A stretch of 64,000 nucleotides of DNA from the NCBI GenBank assembly GCA_945878355.1, contig CAMCTC010000018.1, positions 1-64,000 on the forward strand, given 5' to 3'. The notes under the pieces were generated by a model. It saw nothing but the letters and a program-made list of their open reading frames with translations. It did not search any database and was not told the origin of the DNA. The position numbers and the translations under genes are program-made. Shown here piece by piece: positions 45,329-55,089 of this stretch. Every line of letters begins with the position of its first letter. The stretch's first letter is position 1. Source of the stretch: Bordetella parapertussis. Its GTDB lineage: Bacteria > Pseudomonadota > Gammaproteobacteria > Burkholderiales > Burkholderiaceae_C.

Positions 45329-46305
45329 GCTGCGGCCCGCGGCTGGCCTTGCCGCAACGGGGTGTGGCACAGCGCGCGGCCTAGCGCGTCGCTGGCTGGC
45401 ACTGGCGCAGTCTGGCACTGCGCGGTGGCAAAGCTGCAGCGTGGCGCGAACAGGCAGCCCGGTGGCTGGTTGAACTGCCCCGGCACCAAGCCGGGGATCG
45501 CCGCCAGCCGCTTGCCCTGGGCTTGCTCGGGCAGGGCAGCCAGCAGCGCGGCGGTGTAGGGATGGTGCGGGTCGCCAAACAGCGCGCTGGCGTGGGCCGA
45601 TTCGACCTGCCGGCCGGCGTACTGCACCAGCACCCGGTCGGCGGTCTCGGCCACCACGCCCAGGTCGTGGGTGATCAGCACCAGCGCCATGCCGCCGTCT
45701 CGCCGCAGCGACAGCAGCAGGTCGAGGATCTGGGCCTGGATCGTCACGTCCAGCGCGGTGGTGGGTTCGTCGGCGATCAGCAGTCTTGGTTGGCAGGCCA
45801 GCGCCATCGCGATCATCACGCGCTGGCTCATGCCGCCCGACAACTGGTGCGGGAAAGCCCCGGCGCGGTGCGCCGGGTCGGGGATGCCGACTTGTTCCAG
45901 CAACTCGATCACCCGGCGCTTGCGTGCGGCGCGGCTCAAGCCCAGGTGGGTGGCCAGCGATTCTGCGATCTGCCAGCCGACGGTGAAGCAGGGGTTGAGC
46001 GAGGACATCGGCTCCTGGAAAACCATCGCGATGTCGCGGCCGATCAAGCCCCGGCGCTGGCGGGCGCTCAGTGCGCGCAAGTCTTGCCCGGCAAACACCA
46101 GACGCTCGGCGCTGACGGTGGCGGTCCAGGGCAGTAGGCCCATGATCGCCAACATCGCCACCGACTTGCCCGACCCCGACTCGCCGACGATCGCCAGCAC
46201 CTCGTCGGTGTCGACTTGCAGGTCGATGCCGTCGACCGCGGTGAAGGCGCCGCCGCGGGTGGCGAAGCGCACCGTCAGGCCGCGGATGTCGAGCAATGTG
46301 GCCAT
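45325..46305 (-). CDS. dppD: dipeptide ABC transporter ATP-binding protein DppD
   Basis: A 326-residue partner ATPase: Walker [16 protein letters not shown], signature [15 protein letters not shown], Walker [15 protein letters not shown]. The C-terminus has the [14 protein letters not shown] motif of peptide/nickel ATPases. It begins just after the family B repeat that follows dppC. Confidence 0.93.
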   Translation of the reverse strand: MATLLDIRGLTVRFATRGGAFTAVDGIDLQVDTDEVLAIVGESGSGKSVAMLAIMGLLPWTATVSAERLVFAGQDLRALSARQRRGLIGRDIAMVFQEPMSSLNPCFTVGWQIAESLATHLGLSRAARKRRVIELLEQVGIPDPAHRAGAFPHQLSGGMSQRVMIAMALACQPRLLIADEPTTALDVTIQAQILDLLLSLRRDGGMALVLITHDLGVVAETADRVLVQYAGRQVESAHASALFGDPHHPYTAALLAALPEQAQGKRLAAIPGLVPGQFNQPPGCLFAPRCSFATAQCQTAPVPASDALGRALCHTPLRQGQPRAAA

Positions 46306-46315
46306 GTCAACAACT

Positions 46316-46428
46316 GTTAGGCAGGCCGGAGCGGACCGGCCAAGTTGCCGACGCGGAGCCGGCTTCGCCGGGCCGCTGGCGGCGCCCCCTTGAGGGGGAG
46401 GCGCCGAAGGCGCTTTGGGGGTGGGCCT
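46316..46428 (-). repeat. hairpin-rich intergenic repeat, family B copy 2
   Basis: Between dppC and dppD, reading with transcription: CAAAGCGCC-TTC-GGCGCCT, CCCCCTCAAGGGGG, GCCAGCGGCCCGGC, CCGGCGAAGCCGG. This is the block order of the copy after livK, with changed bases. It starts a few bases after the dppC TGA. Confidence 0.72.
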
Positions 46429-47343
46429 TCATGAGCGCCTCATTTTCGGGTCGAGCGCGTCGCGCAACCCGTCGCCGGCCAGGTTGACCGCCACCACCGT
46501 GACCAGGATTGCCAGCCCGGGCAGCGTCACGAGCCAGGGGTCGGAGCGGATGAACTCGCGCGCGTCGGCCAGCATCGTGCCCCATTCGGCGGTCGGGGCC
46601 TGGGCGCCGAGGCCGAGAAAGCCCAGCGCGGCCGCCTCCAGGATCGCATCTGACACCCCCAGCGCGGCCTGCACGATCAGCGGCGACAGGCAGTTCGGCA
46701 GCACGGTCGACAGCATCAGCCGCGCCGGCCCAACTCCGGCAACCCGGGCAGCGGTGACATAGTCACGTCCCAATTCGGCCAATGCCGAGGCCCGCACCAG
46801 CCGCACATAGCGCGGCAGCGTGACGATGGTCACCGCGACGATGGTGTTGGTCAGGCTGGGCCCCAGCACCGCCACCACCAGGATCGCCAGCACCAGACCG
46901 GGCACGGCCATGATCAAGTCCATGGTCCGGGTGATCAGCACATCGACCGCGCTGCCCCAGGTGCCGCGCAGCGACACGCAGGCCAGCCCCAGCCCGACGC
47001 CGATCACGAACGACACGCCCATCACCGCCAGACCGATGAACAGCGAGATGCGGGCGCCGTGGATCAGTCGCGTCAACATGTCGCGGCCCAGGCTGTCGGT
47101 GCCGAGCCAGAAGCGCGACGAGCCGCCTGCCGACCACATTGGCGGCGCGCGCACCGCGTCGCGGAACTGCTCGATGGGCGAGTAGGGCGCGACCACGTCG
47201 GCAAAGATCGCCAGCAGCACGATCAGCACCACCACCGCCAGACCGCCGACCGCGCCGCGGTTCTCCTTGAAGGCGTCCCAGAAGGCGCGCAGTGGCGGGC
47301 GTGGGGCCGGTTCCGCCTGTTCGGCTATTGCGATGACATTCAT
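46429..47343 (-). CDS. dppC: dipeptide ABC transporter permease DppC
   Basis: A 304-residue inner-membrane permease. FWDAFKENRGAVGGLAVVV covers helix 1, and the EAA loop reads ASALAELGRDYVTAARVAGV. Extracytoplasmic FWLGTDSLGRDMLTRLIHGA is the family's N-terminal signature. It pairs with DppB. It is separated from dppB and dppD by family B repeats. Confidence 0.93.
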   Translation of the reverse strand: MNVIAIAEQAEPAPRPPLRAFWDAFKENRGAVGGLAVVVLIVLLAIFADVVAPYSPIEQFRDAVRAPPMWSAGGSSRFWLGTDSLGRDMLTRLIHGARISLFIGLAVMGVSFVIGVGLGLACVSLRGTWGSAVDVLITRTMDLIMAVPGLVLAILVVAVLGPSLTNTIVAVTIVTLPRYVRLVRASALAELGRDYVTAARVAGVGPARLMLSTVLPNCLSPLIVQAALGVSDAILEAAALGFLGLGAQAPTAEWGTMLADAREFIRSDPWLVTLPGLAILVTVVAVNLAGDGLRDALDPKMRRS

Positions 47344-47394
47344 CGCAACGGCGCCAACGGATGACTTGCGACTTGTCGCGCAAAACAGGGGGGC

Positions 47395-47488
47395 GCCTTG
47401 GCAAGTAAACGCCGCGGAACCGGCTCTGCCGGGCCGCTGGCGTTGCCCCCCTGGGGGGGAGCGCCGCAGGCGCTACGGGGGGGGGACA
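47395..47488 (-). repeat. hairpin-rich intergenic repeat, family B copy 3
   Basis: It starts two bases after the dppB TGA. In transcriptional sense: GTAGCGCC-TGC-GGCGCT, CCCCCCAGGGGGG, GCCAGCGGCCCGGC and CCGGCAGAGCCGGTTCCGC, the last 19 bases identical to the copy after livK. Confidence 0.8.
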
Positions 47489-47490
47489 AG

Positions 47491-48501
47491 TCAGCCATGT
47501 CTTATGCGCGGGTTGATCAGGCCGTAAGTCAGGTCGACAAACAGGTTGACGGTGATCACCACCGACGAGATCAGCATCACCCCGCCTTGCAGCGCGGGAT
47601 AGTCGCGGCGCGAGATCGACTCGATCAGCCACTTGCCGACGCCTGGCCACGAGAAGATGGTTTCGGTCAGCACCGCGCCGGCCATCAGCCCGCCTACCTG
47701 CAGGCCGATGACCGTGACCACCGGAATCAGCGCGTTGCGCAGCGCATGCAGGCCGATCACGCGCCAGGCCGGCAAGCCCTTGGCACGGGCGGTGCGCACA
47801 TAGTCTTCGCTCAACACTTCGAGCATCGCCGAACGTGTCATGCGGGCAATCACCGCCAGCGGGATCGTGCCCAACACGATCGCCGGCAGCACCAGGTGGT
47901 GCAGCGCGTCCTTGACCGCACCGGCCTGGCCCGAGAGCCAGGCGTCGATCACCATGAAGCCGGTGACGGGCTCGAAGTAGAACTTGATCAGGTCGATGCG
48001 GCCCGAGACCGGTGTCAGCCCCCAGCGCTCGGCGACGAACATGATCAGCAGCAGGCCCCACCAGAAGATGGGCATCGAGTAACCCGTCACCGACAAGCCC
48101 ATCAGCGTCTGGTCGAAAACGGTGCCGCGTCTGGCCGCCGCGATCGTGCCGGCCGGGATGCCCAGCAGTACCGCGAACAGCATGGCCGCCAGCGACAGCT
48201 CGATGGTGGCCGGGAACAGCGTCGCGAACTCGGTCAGCACCGATTGGTTGGTGGCCAGCGAGGTGCCGAAATCACCCTGCAGCAGCTTGCCGCCATAGGC
48301 TAGAAACTGCTGCCAGACCGGCTGGTCCAGCCCCAGGTCGTGGCGGAACATCGCCAGCCGCTCGGCCGAGATGCCACGCTCGCCGACACGCACTTCCACC
48401 GGGTCGCCCGGCACCAGCCGGATCGCCGCGAAGGTGACGAACATCAGCGCGATGAAGGTGGGGAGGGTCAGCGCCAGGCGGCGCAACAGGTAGGCGAACA
48501 T
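47491..48501 (-). CDS. dppB: dipeptide ABC transporter permease DppB
   Basis: A 336-residue permease with six helices. The N-terminal MFAYLLRRLALTLPTFIALM is the DppB/OppB start, followed by the periplasmic segment with VPGDPVEVRVGE. The EAA loop is EVLSEDYVRTARAKGLP. The start 48501 is preferred to an upstream-open Met. It is 82 bp after dppA. Confidence 0.93.
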   Translation of the reverse strand: MFAYLLRRLALTLPTFIALMFVTFAAIRLVPGDPVEVRVGERGISAERLAMFRHDLGLDQPVWQQFLAYGGKLLQGDFGTSLATNQSVLTEFATLFPATIELSLAAMLFAVLLGIPAGTIAAARRGTVFDQTLMGLSVTGYSMPIFWWGLLLIMFVAERWGLTPVSGRIDLIKFYFEPVTGFMVIDAWLSGQAGAVKDALHHLVLPAIVLGTIPLAVIARMTRSAMLEVLSEDYVRTARAKGLPAWRVIGLHALRNALIPVVTVIGLQVGGLMAGAVLTETIFSWPGVGKWLIESISRRDYPALQGGVMLISSVVITVNLFVDLTYGLINPRIRHG

Positions 48502-48583
48502 CAGCGGGCGGCAGCAGAGCGGGCGGGGTGGGCCGGACTTGGGCTTGGGATCAGCCGCGCCGCTCGCGCGCCACATGCCGGGC

Positions 48584-50242
48584 CTATTTCAGCTCCACCC
48601 CATTGAACTGGTGTGAGCCGAACGGGCTTTGCTTGTAGCCCGACACCTCTTTGCGCATCGCCTCGTAGACCACCGAATGCGCGATCTTGAAGTCCGGCGC
48701 TTCCTCATGCTCGATCACCTGCATCTCCTGGTAGAGCTTGGTCCGCGCCTTGACGTCGGCCAGGCTGCGGGCCTTGATCAGGCGCTCGTCGAAGGCCTTG
48801 TTGCACCACTTGGACAGGTTCTGGCCGCCCATTCGCGCCGCTTCACAGCCGTGCAGAAAGAAGAAGTTGTCCGGGTCGCCGTTGTCGCCGGTCCAGCCCA
48901 GCATGCCGGTGATGTGCTCGCCCTGCTGCATGCGCTTGCGGTACTCGCCCCACTCGTAGGTGACGAGCTTGGCGTTGACGCCGATCTTGGCCAGATCGGC
49001 CTGCATCATCTCGGCGATGCGCTTGGCGTTCGGGTTGTAGGGTCGTTGCACCGGCATGTACCAAAGGTCGATCTCTAGCGGCGTCTTGACGCCGGCCGCA
49101 GCCAGCATCGCCTTGGCCTTGGCGCTGTCGAAGGCGTAGTCCTTGACCGCGTCGTTGTACGACCACAGCGTGGGCGGGATCAGGTTCTTGGCGGCCTGGC
49201 CGGCGCCTAGGTAGACGTCCTTGATGATCGCGGCCTTGTCGATCGCCATGCTCATCGCCTGGCGCACCTCTTTCTTGTCGAACGGAGGTTTCTGGGTGTT
49301 GAAGGCCCAGTAGGCGATGTTCAAGCCAGGCTGGTTGATCAGCTTGAGCGCCGGGTCTTTTTGCATCTCCGGCAGGTCGGCCGGGCGTGGCGCGATCACG
49401 AAGTGGCATTCGCCGGTCTTGAGCTTGCTGTAGCGCGCAGTCGGGTCGGGGGTGATCGCGAACACCAAATCGTCGACCAGGGCTTTTTCGCCCGCCGGGC
49501 CCCAGTAGTCCTTGTTCGCCTTGAAGCGGATCACCGCATCCTTCTGGTAGGCGACGAACGAGAACGGCCCGGTGCCCACGGGCTGTTGGTCGAACTGTTC
49601 CTTCTTGCCCGACTTGGCCAGCATCTCGGCGTATTCGGCCGAGGCGATGCTGGCGAAGTCCATCGCCAGGTTGGCCAGCATCGTGACGTTGGCTTTCTTC
49701 AGTGTGATCCGCACCGTCATCGGGTCGATCTTGTCGATCGATGCCAAGTCTTCGTTCAGCCCCATGTCGGCGAAGTAGTCGTATTTGCCGCCCGAGACCT
49801 TGGCGTAGGGATGGTCGGCTTTCCATTGGCGTTCGAACGAGAACAGCACGTCGTCAGCGTTGAAGTCGCGCGTCGGTTTGAAGCCGTTGACGCCCGAGTG
49901 GAACTTCACCCCTTTGCGCAGCTTGAAGGTGAAGACTCGGCCGTCGGGCGACACGGTCCAGCTCTCGGCCAGGCCGGGTTCGACCTGGGTCGAGCCTCGC
50001 GCAAATTCGGTCAACTTGTCGTAGACCGGGCGCGCGGCGTCGAAGCTGGTGCCAGTGGTGTTGATCGCGGGCGAGAAGTTCTCGGGCGAGCCCTCAGAGC
50101 AATAGACCAAGGTCTTGGCCTGCAAGGCCGGCGCTGTCAACAGCGTTGCAGCGAGGGCCGCCAGCAATGCCACGAAGGCGTGCGGCTTGGTGCGCTGTTG
50201 GCGAGCGATTGGATGGGTCCGGGCATGGCTGATGTGGGACAT
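48584..50242 (-). CDS. dppA: dipeptide ABC transporter substrate-binding protein DppA
   Basis: A 552-residue periplasmic protein of the peptide/nickel/haem type. The signal peptide covers about 1-42, ending APALQA, after a charged 20-residue N region. The mature start KTLVYCSEGSPENFSPAIN and the SPDGRVFTFKLRKGVKFH block are hallmarks. It has a DppA-like Cys pair. Peptides or delta-aminolevulinate/haem are candidate ligands. It is first in dppABCDF. Confidence 0.93.
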   Translation of the reverse strand: MSHISHARTHPIARQQRTKPHAFVALLAALAATLLTAPALQAKTLVYCSEGSPENFSPAINTTGTSFDAARPVYDKLTEFARGSTQVEPGLAESWTVSPDGRVFTFKLRKGVKFHSGVNGFKPTRDFNADDVLFSFERQWKADHPYAKVSGGKYDYFADMGLNEDLASIDKIDPMTVRITLKKANVTMLANLAMDFASIASAEYAEMLAKSGKKEQFDQQPVGTGPFSFVAYQKDAVIRFKANKDYWGPAGEKALVDDLVFAITPDPTARYSKLKTGECHFVIAPRPADLPEMQKDPALKLINQPGLNIAYWAFNTQKPPFDKKEVRQAMSMAIDKAAIIKDVYLGAGQAAKNLIPPTLWSYNDAVKDYAFDSAKAKAMLAAAGVKTPLEIDLWYMPVQRPYNPNAKRIAEMMQADLAKIGVNAKLVTYEWGEYRKRMQQGEHITGMLGWTGDNGDPDNFFFLHGCEAARMGGQNLSKWCNKAFDERLIKARSLADVKARTKLYQEMQVIEHEEAPDFKIAHSVVYEAMRKEVSGYKQSPFGSHQFNGVELK

Positions 50243-50356
50243 GGATGGGCTCCTCGTGTTGGCCCCATCCTAAGGCGTCTCGTGCAATGGCGAGCGACGG
50301 CCCAACGCCGGGTTGCAGTGGCGGGTTGGCAGGAGGCGGTCTGAGACAATCCTGGC

Positions 50357-50390
50357 AACGCCGGTTTCGTGCCCCCGAAGCCGGCGTTTT
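50357..50390 (+). terminator. terminator-like hairpin in the leader of the BMP gene
   Basis: AACGCCGG-TTTCG and CGAA-G-CCGGCGTT pair around a short TGCCCC loop and are followed by TTTTCC. It lies 30 bases upstream of the start codon it precedes, where a terminator would act as attenuator. A second AACGCCGG occurs at 50304-50311. Confidence 0.55.
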
Positions 50391-50420
50391 CCATTCCACG
50401 GGGCCATGTCGAGGAACACC

Positions 50421-51509
50421 ATGTTCAAAAACCTCCCGCGCGCCGTCACGGCTGCGCTTGTCAGTGCCATTGGCGTGAGCGCGTTCGCGGCAGCGCCTCA
50501 AGCGGCTGTATTGCAGGCCTGCTTTGTCTATGTCAGCCCGGTCGGCCAAGCCGGCTGGACTTACCAGCACGACTTGGGGCGTCAAGCGCTGGCCAAAGCC
50601 CTGCGCAGCCAGGTCAGTACCCGCTTCGTCGAGGCGGTGGCTGAAGGCCCGGACAGCGAGCGCGTGATGCGCGACCTGGCGCAGCAGGGCTGCGGCCTGA
50701 TCTTCGCCACCAGCTTCGGCTATTTGGAGCCCGCGCTGCGGGTGGCGGCGGAATTTCCCGCCGTGCGCTTCGAGCATGCCGGTGGCTACAAGACCTCGGC
50801 CAACCTGGGCACCTACAACGCCCGCTACTACGAGGCGCGCTGGCTGGCTGGCTGGCTGGCCGGCAAGCAGAGCAAGACCGGCGTGGCCGGTTATGTGGCG
50901 GGCTTTCCGGTGCCCGAGGTGGTGCAGGGCGTCAACGCCTTCACGCTGGGCATGCGCGCGGCCAACCCCAAGGCCGAGGTCAGACTGGTCTGGCTCAACA
51001 GCTGGTTCGACCCGGCGCGCGAGCGCGATGCCGCGATCACGCTGGTCAACCAAGGTGCCGATGTGCTGACCAACCACAGCGGTTCACCCGCGGTCGCGCA
51101 GGCTGCCGAGGAAAAAGGTGTGATGCTGCTGGCTTACCAGAGCGACATGGCTCGCTTCGCGCCCAAGGCCCAGCTCGCAGCGGTGACCCACCAATGGGGG
51201 GGCTATTACACCGAGGTGGCGCGTACGGTGATCGCTGGCACTTGGACGCCGAAACCGGTTTGGGGCGGTATGAAGGACGGACTGGTGCAACTCAGCGCCG
51301 TCAATCCAGCGCTGTCTGAGGCCGTGAAGGCCGAGCTGGCGCAGCGTCAGCAGGCGATCATCGAAGGTCGCTTCAAGCCGTTTGCCGCGCCGCTGGTCGA
51401 CAACCAAGGTCGCAGCCGGTTGGTGCGGGGCATGCTCGACGATGCCCAGATCGCCGGCATGGACTGGTTGGTCCAAGGGGTGGTGGGCGTGTTGCCCGCG
51501 TCGCGCTGA
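50421..51509 (+). CDS. BMP-family periplasmic binding protein
   Basis: A 362-residue basic-membrane-protein/Med-type binding protein. The signal peptide is about residues 1-28 (ending AAAPQA). It continues ACFVYVSPVGQAGWTYQHDLGR, FATSFGYLEPALRVAAEFP and FEHAGGYKTSANLGTY, typical of purine-nucleoside-binding BMP proteins. GAGGA stands six bases before ATG 50421, which decides the start. No permease or ATPase is adjacent. Confidence 0.88.
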   Translation: MFKNLPRAVTAALVSAIGVSAFAAAPQAAVLQACFVYVSPVGQAGWTYQHDLGRQALAKALRSQVSTRFVEAVAEGPDSERVMRDLAQQGCGLIFATSFGYLEPALRVAAEFPAVRFEHAGGYKTSANLGTYNARYYEARWLAGWLAGKQSKTGVAGYVAGFPVPEVVQGVNAFTLGMRAANPKAEVRLVWLNSWFDPARERDAAITLVNQGADVLTNHSGSPAVAQAAEEKGVMLLAYQSDMARFAPKAQLAAVTHQWGGYYTEVARTVIAGTWTPKPVWGGMKDGLVQLSAVNPALSEAVKAELAQRQQAIIEGRFKPFAAPLVDNQGRSRLVRGMLDDAQIAGMDWLVQGVVGVLPASR

Positions 51510-51520
51510 GCTCGCCGCCG

Positions 51521-52333
51521 TCAGCCCAAGGCCGCAGCCGATTCGCCAAAAGCATAGGCGTCCATGCCCAGGCAGCCATAGGTCAGGCTTTGGTGCAGCC
51601 GCCTGCCGGCCCCACCGGCGCCGGCCGCGATGAAGAACGGCAGCAGATGCTCATCGGTCGGATGCATCAGCACCGCGTGCGGCGCCTGGCGGCGGTAGTC
51701 GAGCAGCGCCGGCCAGTCGGCGGCGGCCGCGCGGTCGGCGAACCAGCGGCGAAAGGCCGCGCATTCGGCGATCTCGGGCGCGTCCAGCGGTGGTCGGCTG
51801 TTGGCAAACACCAGTCGCAGGTTGTGCGTGATGCTGCCGCTGCCCAGCACCAGCACGCCTTCGTCGGTCAGCGGCGCGAGCGCCTGGCCCAGCGCAAACA
51901 GCCGGGCCGGTGACCAGTCGGGTGGGAACGCCAGCGGCAGCACCGGTATGTCGGCGGCCGGCCACATGAAACGCAGCGGCGTCCAGATGCCGTGGTCCAG
52001 TCCGCCCTCGGCCTGGCTGTGCACCGGCAGGCCGGCGCGTCGCAGCAACTCGGCCACCCGCGCTGCGAGATCGGGTGCGCCAGGCGCGTCATAGCGCAGT
52101 TGGTACAGCGCGTCGGGAAAGCCTGAGAAATCGTGCACCGTGTGGTGTTGGGCTGCGGCCAGCAGCACCGGCTCCCGGGTCAGCGAATGGGCCGACAGCG
52201 CCAAGATGGCACGCGGTTGTTGCGCCTTGGCCGAGATGGCCTTGCCCAGTTGTTGCCAGAAGGGGCCGGTGGCGCCGGGTTCGAGCGCAGTCATCGGGGA
52301 GCCATGGGACAGGAACAAAGGAGCGATCGTCAT
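51521..52333 (-). CDS. ygiD: DODA-type extradiol dioxygenase (YgiD-like)
   Basis: A 270-residue class III ring-cleaving dioxygenase. Metal and acid-base residues are in LFLSHGSPM, LSAHS, GGLDHGIWTPLRF and MHPTDEHLLPF. E. coli YgiD cleaves L-DOPA at 4,5. Natural substrate here is unknown. The gene is convergent with BMP, with 11 bp between stops. Confidence 0.9.
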   Translation of the reverse strand: MTIAPLFLSHGSPMTALEPGATGPFWQQLGKAISAKAQQPRAILALSAHSLTREPVLLAAAQHHTVHDFSGFPDALYQLRYDAPGAPDLAARVAELLRRAGLPVHSQAEGGLDHGIWTPLRFMWPAADIPVLPLAFPPDWSPARLFALGQALAPLTDEGVLVLGSGSITHNLRLVFANSRPPLDAPEIAECAAFRRWFADRAAAADWPALLDYRRQAPHAVLMHPTDEHLLPFFIAAGAGGAGRRLHQSLTYGCLGMDAYAFGESAAALG

Positions 52334-52448
52334 GCCGTGATTAAAGCAGCGGCTGCGCTGCCGCAGGTTCGAAGCCGCTGCACGCTGCGTTCAAATCGCA
52401 TCGGCAGGGCGGGCCGAGCCGTCGTGCTGTTGGTGTACCGTCCCGCCC

Positions 52449-55019
52449 ATGAACTCCCACGCATTGCCTGTCTCTATTTTCGCGCTGGCCTGGCGCCAGG
52501 GCTGGCGCGACTTTCGTGCCGGCGAACTGCGGCTGTTGATGGTCGCGGTGGTGCTGGCGGTGGCAGCGCTCAGCGCGGTGGGTTTCTTCGCGACCCGGCT
52601 CGAGGCTGCGCTGGTGCGTGATGCCGGCAAGTTGCTAGGCGGTGACGTGGTACTGGCCAGCGACCAGGCTGCGCCGCCGGCATTTGCTGAGCGGGCCCGT
52701 ATGCTCGGCTTGCAACTGGCCGGCAGCGCCAGTTTTCCGAGCATGGCGCGCGCGCCCGATGCCAAGGGCGGTGCGACGCGGCTGGTCGCTGTCAAGGCCG
52801 TGACCGATGCCTACCCGCTGCGCGGCCAGATGCGCCTGGCCGCGCGCGTTGGCGGCCCTGAGCAGGTGCTGGTCGGCGGCCCGGCGCTCGGCACGGTCTG
52901 GGTCGATGCCGGCTTGCTCGACGCATTGGCGCTCGTGCCTGGCGACACCTTGATGCTGGGCGAGCAGGGCTTTGCGATCGCCCGTGTGATCGTGCAGGAG
53001 CCCGACCGCGGCGCCGGTTTCATGAGCTTCGCGCCGCGCGTGATGCTGGCCGCCGCCGACCTGGCCGCCACCGGTCTGGTGCAGCCGACCAGTCGCGTCA
53101 CCCACCGGTTGATGCTCGCCGCGCCGCTCGACCGCCAGGCGGGGGTGCGCGAGTTCGTGCGCTGGGCCCAGGGTCATATCGCCGCGACCAAGCTGCGTGG
53201 TCTGCGCATCGAGTCCTTGGAGTCCGGCCGCCCCGAGATGCGCCAGACGTTGGACCGGGCGCAGCGCTTTCTGAATTTGGTCGCGCTGCTGGCCGCGCTG
53301 CTGGCGGCGGTTGCGGTGGCGATCGCAGCGCGCGACTTCTCCCAGCGCCACCTCGACGACTGCGCGATGTTGCGGGTGCTGGGCGCACCGCAGCGCGCGA
53401 TCGCCGGCGCCTATGCGCTGGAGTTCGGCGCCGTCGGGCTGATCGCGAGTGCGATCGGTGCGGCGCTGGGCTTTGCGGTGCATTTCGTCTTCGTCAGCCT
53501 GCTGGCCGGCTTGGTCGATGCGAATTTGCCGCCGGCCACCTGGGCGCCTGCTGTTTTCGGTCTGGGCGTTGGCATGACGCTGCTGGCAGCGTTTGGCCTG
53601 CCGCCGGTGTTGCAACTCGCGCGGGTGCCACCGCTGCGTGTGATCCGGCGCGACGTCGGCAGCCCGCACGCGGCGTCTGCTGCGGTGCTGATCGCCGGCA
53701 GCGCCGGTTTCGCAGCGCTGCTGGTGGCGGCGTCATCCGACATCAAGATGGGCCTGCTGGCGGTGGGCGGGTTTGTTGGCGCGATTGCGGTCTTCGCGCT
53801 GCTGGCCTGGGGCGCGGTGGTGCTGCTGCGCCGCGCGGTGCCTGCGGTTGGCGAGCCGCGCTGGTGGACGCTGGGCGCGGCCGCGCCGCGGTGGCTGGTG
53901 CTCGCCACGCGCCAGCTGTCGGCGCGGCCGGGGCTGCTGGTGCTGCAGGTCTCGACGCTGGCGGTCGGCCTGCTCGCGTTGATGCTGCTGGTGCTGCTGC
54001 GAACCGACCTGATCTCGGCCTGGCGCGCGGCCACGCCGGTTGATGCACCCAACCGCTTCGTCATCAACCTGCAGCCCGAACAAGGCGAGGCCTTCCAGGC
54101 CACGCTCAAGGCTGCTGGTGTCGCGCGCTACGACTGGTACCCGATGATCCGCGGCCGGCTGGTGGCGATCAACGGCAAGGATATTGCGCCAGGCCAATAC
54201 CCAGACGACCGCGCCCAGCGTTTGGTCGAGCGCGAGTTCAACCTGAGCCATTCGGCCCAGTTGCCCAGCCACAACCTGTTGACCGGCGGGCGTTGGACGC
54301 CCGACGAAGCCGACGCGCTCAGCGTCGAGGCTGGACTGGCGCAAACCCTGGGCCTGCAACTCGGCGACCGCCTGCGCTTCGACATCGCCGGCAATGTCCG
54401 CGAGGGCCGCATCAGCAGCCTGCGCAAGGTCGACTGGGGTTCGATGCGGGTCAATTTCTTTGTGATGTTTCCGCAAGCGCGAATGGACGACCTGCCGCTG
54501 AGTTACATCAGCGCTTTCCGCACGCTGGCGCCTGGGCTGGACCGCGCGCTGGCGCAGCAGTTTCCCAACCTGACCTTGGTCGACCTGTCTGCCTCGCTGG
54601 CCCAGGTCCAGGGGGTGCTCGACCAGGTGGTGCGGGCGGTGGAGTTCTTGTTCGGCTTCACGCTGGCTGCCGGCTTGGTGGTGCTGTTCGCGGCCGTGAG
54701 TTCGACCCGCGAAAGCCGGGCCCGCGAGTACGCCGTGATGCGTGCAGTGGGCGCGGGCAGTGCGCTGCTGCGCCAGGTTCAACGCGCTGAACTGCTGGGC
54801 GTGGGGGCACTCGCCGGGCTGTTGGCGGCCTTGGCCGCGGTGGTGTTGGGTGGCTTGCTGGCGCGCCAGGTGTTCGAATTCGCCTGGGCGCCTTCGCCTT
54901 GGGTACCGCTGGCAGGCACTTTGGCTGGCGCGCTGCTGGCCTGGGCGGCAGGTTGGTGGGGCTTGCGCGAAGTGCTGCGCAGGCCGGTGATGGACACCTT
55001 GCGGCGCTCGTCGGAATGA
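52449..55019 (+). CDS. FtsX-like ABC permease (YbbP type)
   Basis: An 856-residue permease with about ten hydrophobic segments: one near the N-terminus, then two FtsX blocks. The first FtsX domain is around 260-390 and the second near 720-850. Large periplasmic domains separate them. YbbP-type permeases normally pair with an ATPase gene (ybbA), which is not in the neighbourhood on either strand. It probably acts on lipids or lipoproteins at the envelope. The start MNSHALPVSIFALAWRQGWR is standard. Confidence 0.88.
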   Translation: MNSHALPVSIFALAWRQGWRDFRAGELRLLMVAVVLAVAALSAVGFFATRLEAALVRDAGKLLGGDVVLASDQAAPPAFAERARMLGLQLAGSASFPSMARAPDAKGGATRLVAVKAVTDAYPLRGQMRLAARVGGPEQVLVGGPALGTVWVDAGLLDALALVPGDTLMLGEQGFAIARVIVQEPDRGAGFMSFAPRVMLAAADLAATGLVQPTSRVTHRLMLAAPLDRQAGVREFVRWAQGHIAATKLRGLRIESLESGRPEMRQTLDRAQRFLNLVALLAALLAAVAVAIAARDFSQRHLDDCAMLRVLGAPQRAIAGAYALEFGAVGLIASAIGAALGFAVHFVFVSLLAGLVDANLPPATWAPAVFGLGVGMTLLAAFGLPPVLQLARVPPLRVIRRDVGSPHAASAAVLIAGSAGFAALLVAASSDIKMGLLAVGGFVGAIAVFALLAWGAVVLLRRAVPAVGEPRWWTLGAAAPRWLVLATRQLSARPGLLVLQVSTLAVGLLALMLLVLLRTDLISAWRAATPVDAPNRFVINLQPEQGEAFQATLKAAGVARYDWYPMIRGRLVAINGKDIAPGQYPDDRAQRLVEREFNLSHSAQLPSHNLLTGGRWTPDEADALSVEAGLAQTLGLQLGDRLRFDIAGNVREGRISSLRKVDWGSMRVNFFVMFPQARMDDLPLSYISAFRTLAPGLDRALAQQFPNLTLVDLSASLAQVQGVLDQVVRAVEFLFGFTLAAGLVVLFAAVSSTRESRAREYAVMRAVGAGSALLRQVQRAELLGVGALAGLLAALAAVVLGGLLARQVFEFAWAPSPWVPLAGTLAGALLAWAAGWWGLREVLRRPVMDTLRRSSE

Positions 55020-55089
55020 ATCGGCGGCGCGGACTGCACCTGTGCTGGGCAGCTTGTGCGCATCGCCCTGCAAGGTCTGCCGTGGCGGT

